Shown here: positions 60,618-64,000 of the stretch, in pieces
Layout of the letters: each line of letters begins with the position of its first letter
Numbering within the stretch: the first letter of the stretch is position 1
DNA from: an uncultured Flammeovirgaceae bacterium
Lineage (GTDB): Bacteria; Bacteroidota; Bacteroidia; Cytophagales; Cyclobacteriaceae
DNA: 64,000 nucleotides
Reading direction: 5' to 3'
Assembly: GCA_937883755.1 (NCBI GenBank)
Contig: CAKZYA010000013.1
Location: forward strand, 1 to 64,000
Made by a program: the position numbers and the translations under genes
Notes under the pieces: generated by a model
The model's input: the letters and a program-made list of their open reading frames with translations, nothing else
The model's database searches: none
Told to the model about the DNA's origin: nothing

Positions 60618-61517
60618 ATGAAAGTTACTATAGATCAAAATTCAGGATATTGTTTTGGGGTAGAGTTTGCCATTCAGATGGCTGAGGATGAAATGGAAGA
60701 ATCTAAAAACCTCTATTGTTTAGGCGATATTGTTCATAATGACATGGAGGTACAGCGGCTGCATGAGAAAGGGCTGCGAATCATTTCTCGTGATGATTTA
60801 GCGAACCTTCGCGATTGTAAAGTGCTTATTCGTGCCCACGGAGAACCACCAGAAACCTACCAAATTGCCCTAAAAAATAACATAGAGCTGATTGATGCTT
60901 CTTGCCCAGTAGTATTGAAACTTCAAAACCGGGTGAAAAATGCTTTTGACCAGATGGAAAAAGTAGATGGGCAGATTGTGATCTACGGAAAACCTGGTCA
61001 TGCAGAAGTAATTGGTCTTACTGGACAAACCCGAGGACGGGCAATTATCGTGATGAAAGATGAAGACCTGGATAAGATTGACTACACCAAACCAGTCACC
61101 TTATTTAGCCAGACAACTAAAAGTACCCAGGGTTTCTACCGTATAAAAGCAATGATTGAGGAACGCCTGAAAGCCACTAATGGTGCACTAGAAACCGTGA
61201 ATTTTAATGCTAACGACAGCATCTGTCGCCAGGTATCGAACCGGGAACCTCAGCTTCGTAAGTTTTCAGAGGAGCAGGATGTGATCATCTTTGTGAGTAG
61301 CAAAAAAAGCTCTAACGGCAAAGCACTCTATAGTGTATGCCAAGAGACTAACGAACGTAGCTACTTTATTGCCAATGAAGAGGAGTTACAACCTGAGTGG
61401 TTTGAAGGTGCAGAAACCGTAGGTATATGTGGGGCTACATCTACCCCCATGTGGCTCATGGAGCAGGTGGCTGATGGCATTCGTAATTTAGAAAGTGAAT
61501 TAGCTGAAATCTCGTGA
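60618..61517 (+). CDS. ispH: 4-hydroxy-3-methylbut-2-enyl diphosphate reductase
   Basis: IspH (LytB) makes IPP and DMAPP in the last step of the MEP isoprenoid pathway. From ATG at 60618 the product is 299 residues. The three cysteines that hold the 4Fe-4S cluster are in SGYCFGVEFAI (Cys12), DASCPVV and NDSICRQVSNR. The conserved LGDIVHNDMEV, RAHGEPP and VIYGKPGHAEV segments surround the active site. An ATG at 60591 overlapping cmk would add nine residues not expected in the family. The other MEP genes are not in the window. Confidence 0.95.
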   Translation: MKVTIDQNSGYCFGVEFAIQMAEDEMEESKNLYCLGDIVHNDMEVQRLHEKGLRIISRDDLANLRDCKVLIRAHGEPPETYQIALKNNIELIDASCPVVLKLQNRVKNAFDQMEKVDGQIVIYGKPGHAEVIGLTGQTRGRAIIVMKDEDLDKIDYTKPVTLFSQTTKSTQGFYRIKAMIEERLKATNGALETVNFNANDSICRQVSNREPQLRKFSEEQDVIIFVSSKKSSNGKALYSVCQETNERSYFIANEEELQPEWFEGAETVGICGATSTPMWLMEQVADGIRNLESELAEIS

Positions 61518-61548
61518 CGACTTTTCAAGGTTATAAGCTGGGCTTCTC

Positions 61549-63087
61549 TTATTCTAGTTGCGAAACCTTTTGTTCTATTTCAGCAGCGGTTCTCTCTCTT
61601 TCTTTATTTACGTTTTGGTATTTGGCAATCAGCTTTTTTTTCATGCTGAGGAATAGCTTCGGCTTTTCTTGTGACAACTCCTTCACTTCTTCAGGATCAT
61701 TCACAACATCGTACATGACAAACTGCGTTGGCTGAGTAAACGTTTCACTCTGTAGACCTCGGAGCACGTAGTCGCCGTCTCGAATAGCTACTACTGGGTC
61801 AGTCCCTCTAGGTTTGCGTTGGTTTCCATTTAATCGGCGGTTATACTCCTCCCCTGTCATTGTATACTCTGCCGGATCTTCAAACTGCCAGTAAAGCGGA
61901 CTTTCCCGCTTGATGGGCTTGCCTTCTACCAAATGTGCAAGTATACTGCTACCATCCAGTACCCAGTCAGGGGGGAAAGGTTGACCAACCAACTCGCAAA
62001 AAGTGGGTAGAATATCCAATGTGCTGTTAGGCTCATCAGAAATTCCGGGGTTAATCTTACCCGGCCATCGAACTAAACCTGGTACCCGAATACCGCCTTC
62101 GTAAAGCTGATACTTTTGACCGAATAGAGGATAAGAAGTACCGTAGCAAAAGTAAGTCGCTTCCCATCTTTGGAGTACATCAGGTCCATTATCGCTAGAA
62201 AAGAATAGTAAGGTATTTTCGCTAAGTTGAAGAGAATCTAACGCAGATAGCAGGTTACCGATAGCTGCGTCTAGATGAGTGATGTTGCCGTAGTAGGCAT
62301 CCTTTCGAGCATTCCCGGTATTGTACTGATCTACGTACTTATCTGCCGCTAATACTCGAATATGCACCGCATCATAGGGTAAATAAAGAAAAAACGGACG
62401 GGCATCACGCTTGGCGCTTAGCCAATCTACTGTAGCATCCGTAATTATATCACTCGTGTAGCCTCGGATAGGTCCTAGCGGTTCGCCATCTATGCTGAAA
62501 AAATCGCCGGGGTGTTTTTGGGTATTGGTTCTTAGTAGACGAGTGAAGTGGGGATTTTCCTTGGTGACCATACCCGCTTCAAAACCCTGCTGCTTAGGAA
62601 ACGAGCCTGTCCACCCGGTCCAGTTTTCTTTTTTCTCCCAGTCAGCCCCATTTAAGTGCCACTTCCCGAAAATTGCCGTTTGGTAACCAGCTTGTTGTAA
62701 CACTTCGGCAATGGTAAGTTCTTTTCCGGGTAGAAAGATTTGATCATCATCTTTAGTATCCCGGATATACAGATTGATATTGTGTCAGGTGGGAGTTCGC
62801 CCCGTCAGAAGGCCTGCCCGAGATGGAGAGCAAACCGGAGATGCCGAATAGTGGTGACGAAATACTAGGCTCTCCTGAGCCAGCTTAGCCAAGTTGGGAG
62901 TACGCACATGAGGATTATTAAATTCAGCGATGTCCGAAAGCCCCAAGTTCACATCCCCGTAGCCTAGATCATCCACCAGTATGTAAATAATGTTGGGAAG
63001 AGTATTTTCGGAAGCTTGCCCCAAAGAGATATGGCTAGTCAGTGACAAATTTGCTAAAATAAGTAGACTAGATAGTAGGTGGCGCAT
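61549..63087 (-). pseudogene. Formylglycine-type sulfatase gene interrupted by an in-frame TGA
   Basis: Two minus-strand segments in one frame (63087-62785 and on to 61549) make a single 512-codon sulfatase. The signal peptide is at residues 1-23, the metal DD at 39-40, and the modification motif CSPSR (Cys86) is intact. The lesion is a TGA at 62785-62787, codon 101, right after GRTPT where the family usually has Arg; CGA to TGA would be one transition. The reading continues HNINLYIRDTKDDDQIF and then GKWHLNGADW and SSDNGPD. With no other lesion seen, it is a recent break, a sequencing error or recoding. Confidence 0.85.
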
Positions 63088-63252
63088 AGGTATTACATTA
63101 GTTTAAGGAAGTAGCTAAAGATAGACACTATTTTTTGAATACTTTGAGCCCTTACCCACCTAAGTAAGGAAAACAAACAGTGGACATTGTGGGGAACGTT
63201 ATTTCGCTTTATATTCTCCCTCGATTTATATCAACTAATCATAACAAATAAG

Positions 63253-64000
63253 ATGTTCGGAATCAGGCATATAAAATTTGACTCTATGACTTATGTTTTC
63301 CATTACAAAAATGGAAATATAAAAAGGGAAGGTCGGGGACTTTCTTTTTGGTACTTCTCACCCAATAGTTCTATCGTTGCTATTCCTATTGGAAGTAATG
63401 ATTTGCCTTTCGTTTTCAATGAATCAACCAATGATTATCAGACGGTTACCATTCAGGGACAGATAAGCTATAAGATTAGCAATCCTAAAACTTTAGCGGA
63501 TGTTTTAGATTTCACTGTTAATGAAAGTGGTCAGTACAAAAAGAGTGATATTGAGAAACTTCATCAGCGCATCATAAATGAGGCTCAAACCGCCACATCT
63601 TCATTTATCCATGATATTAAGCTGAAAGATGCTATTCGCTCTGCTAAGTCCATTGAAGAAAGAATTTTAAAGGGACTCCAATCTTCTCAGGCAGTCAGTA
63701 TGTTAGGTGTTTCAATATTGGGTGCAAATATCTTGGCAGTAACCGCAACTCCCGAAATGGCAAGAGCATTAGAGACCGAGACAAGAGAGAAGCTTCAACA
63801 AGAAGCCGATCAGGCAATTTACGAGCGAAGGAACTTTGCCGTAGAACAAGAGCGTAAAATCAGAGAGTCAGAATTAAATACGGAAATAGCAGTTGAAGAG
63901 AAACAAAAACAGATCGCTGAGAAGAAAATGGAATCTGAGGTTCAGCAAGCCGAGAATAATAGGAAGTTACGCGAAATGAAACTGGAAGCAGATATTGCTG
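63253..64000 (+). CDS. SPFH/Band 7 domain protein (partial, runs off window)
   Basis: The first 249 codons are open and continue beyond the window. The product resembles SPFH/Band 7 proteins: a start MFGIRHIKFDSMTYVFHY with no TM helix, a beta-rich part (IPIGSNDLPFVF, QTVTIQGQISYKI), and the VSMLGVSILGANILAVTATPEMARALETETREKLQQEADQA helix that starts the charged coiled coil. Such proteins form membrane-associated assemblies. The lack of an N-terminal membrane helix suggests a cytosolic or peripherally attached member. Confidence 0.82.
   Translation, partial: MFGIRHIKFDSMTYVFHYKNGNIKREGRGLSFWYFSPNSSIVAIPIGSNDLPFVFNESTNDYQTVTIQGQISYKISNPKTLADVLDFTVNESGQYKKSDIEKLHQRIINEAQTATSSFIHDIKLKDAIRSAKSIEERILKGLQSSQAVSMLGVSILGANILAVTATPEMARALETETREKLQQEADQAIYERRNFAVEQERKIRESELNTEIAVEEKQKQIAEKKMESEVQQAENNRKLREMKLEADIA

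Noticed and set aside
62785-62787. TGA as a selenocysteine codon in the sulfatase
   Set aside because: The family has Arg here, no SECIS-like stem-loop follows, and the catalytic Cys is already encoded upstream.

Overview
The window is chromosomal DNA of a member of the Bacteroidota, most likely order Cytophagales (free-living, probably marine). The evidence is a type IX secretion outer-membrane protein (PorQ), paired TonB-dependent receptors, DUF4199, DUF6146 and DUF2024 families, an enlarged Lgt, an ECF sigma factor paired with a membrane-anchored beta-barrel protein, a formylglycine-type sulfatase, and several matches to the Bacteroidota -7 promoter element TAnnTTTG. Genes are densely packed on both strands. 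I saw no rRNA, tRNA, CRISPR array, transposase, integrase or phage gene.

Layout. 1-2.7 kb: a 5'-damaged flavodoxin-type reductase, then a small regulon (secreted CDDC protein, DUF2024, MarR regulator with a C-terminal Cys cluster) with two identical palindromic operators. 2.7-9 kb: SDR, a small membrane protein, hslU, porQ, a TonB-C-like protein, DUF72, a 3D-domain lipoprotein and a DUF6146 lipoprotein. 9-17.8 kb: two convergent TonB receptors, a CBM9/DUF5916 barrel protein, a DmpA-type peptidase and an unknown protein. 18-25 kb: panB, a secreted PepSY-like protein, a sigma-54 response regulator convergent with a hybrid histidine kinase, a candidate small RNA, a carboxypeptidase-regulatory-like protein and the fluoride channel FluC. 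25-31 kb: an M61 peptidase and an unexplained four-gene cluster (two proteins resembling each other's neighbourhood families and possibly TULIP-like, one beta-rich protein, one astacin-type metalloprotease), all without visible signal peptides. 31-34.6 kb: msrA, a glycosyltransferase and a PhoD-like phosphatase. 34.6-39.1 kb: an AT-rich accessory segment with a GNAT gene between inverted, attC-like structured repeats, a PLP enzyme and a conserved unknown, followed by a TetR operon with twin operators and a decayed quinone-reductase-like gene. 39-51 kb: beta-barrel proteins, a sugar isomerase, a membrane-bound AraC-type regulator, SGNH hydrolase, MFS transporter, BaiN-type flavoprotein, ECF sigma factor and barrel partner, an amidase, and a YdcF-like protein with an inserted carbohydrate-binding-like domain. 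51-64 kb: lgt, lytic transglycosylase, an Lhr-type helicase, an ABC-F ATPase, DUF4199, a tiny lipoprotein with cmk and ispH, a sulfatase broken by one in-frame TGA, and the start of an SPFH protein.

Most genes are envelope biogenesis, nutrient uptake and housekeeping. The parts that look least ordinary are the 27.1-30.9 kb cluster, the cassette-like GNAT segment (34.65-35.33 kb), the candidate RNA at 23.88-24.02 kb and several sharply defined operator palindromes. All functional calls are from reading motifs by eye; no database search was possible.
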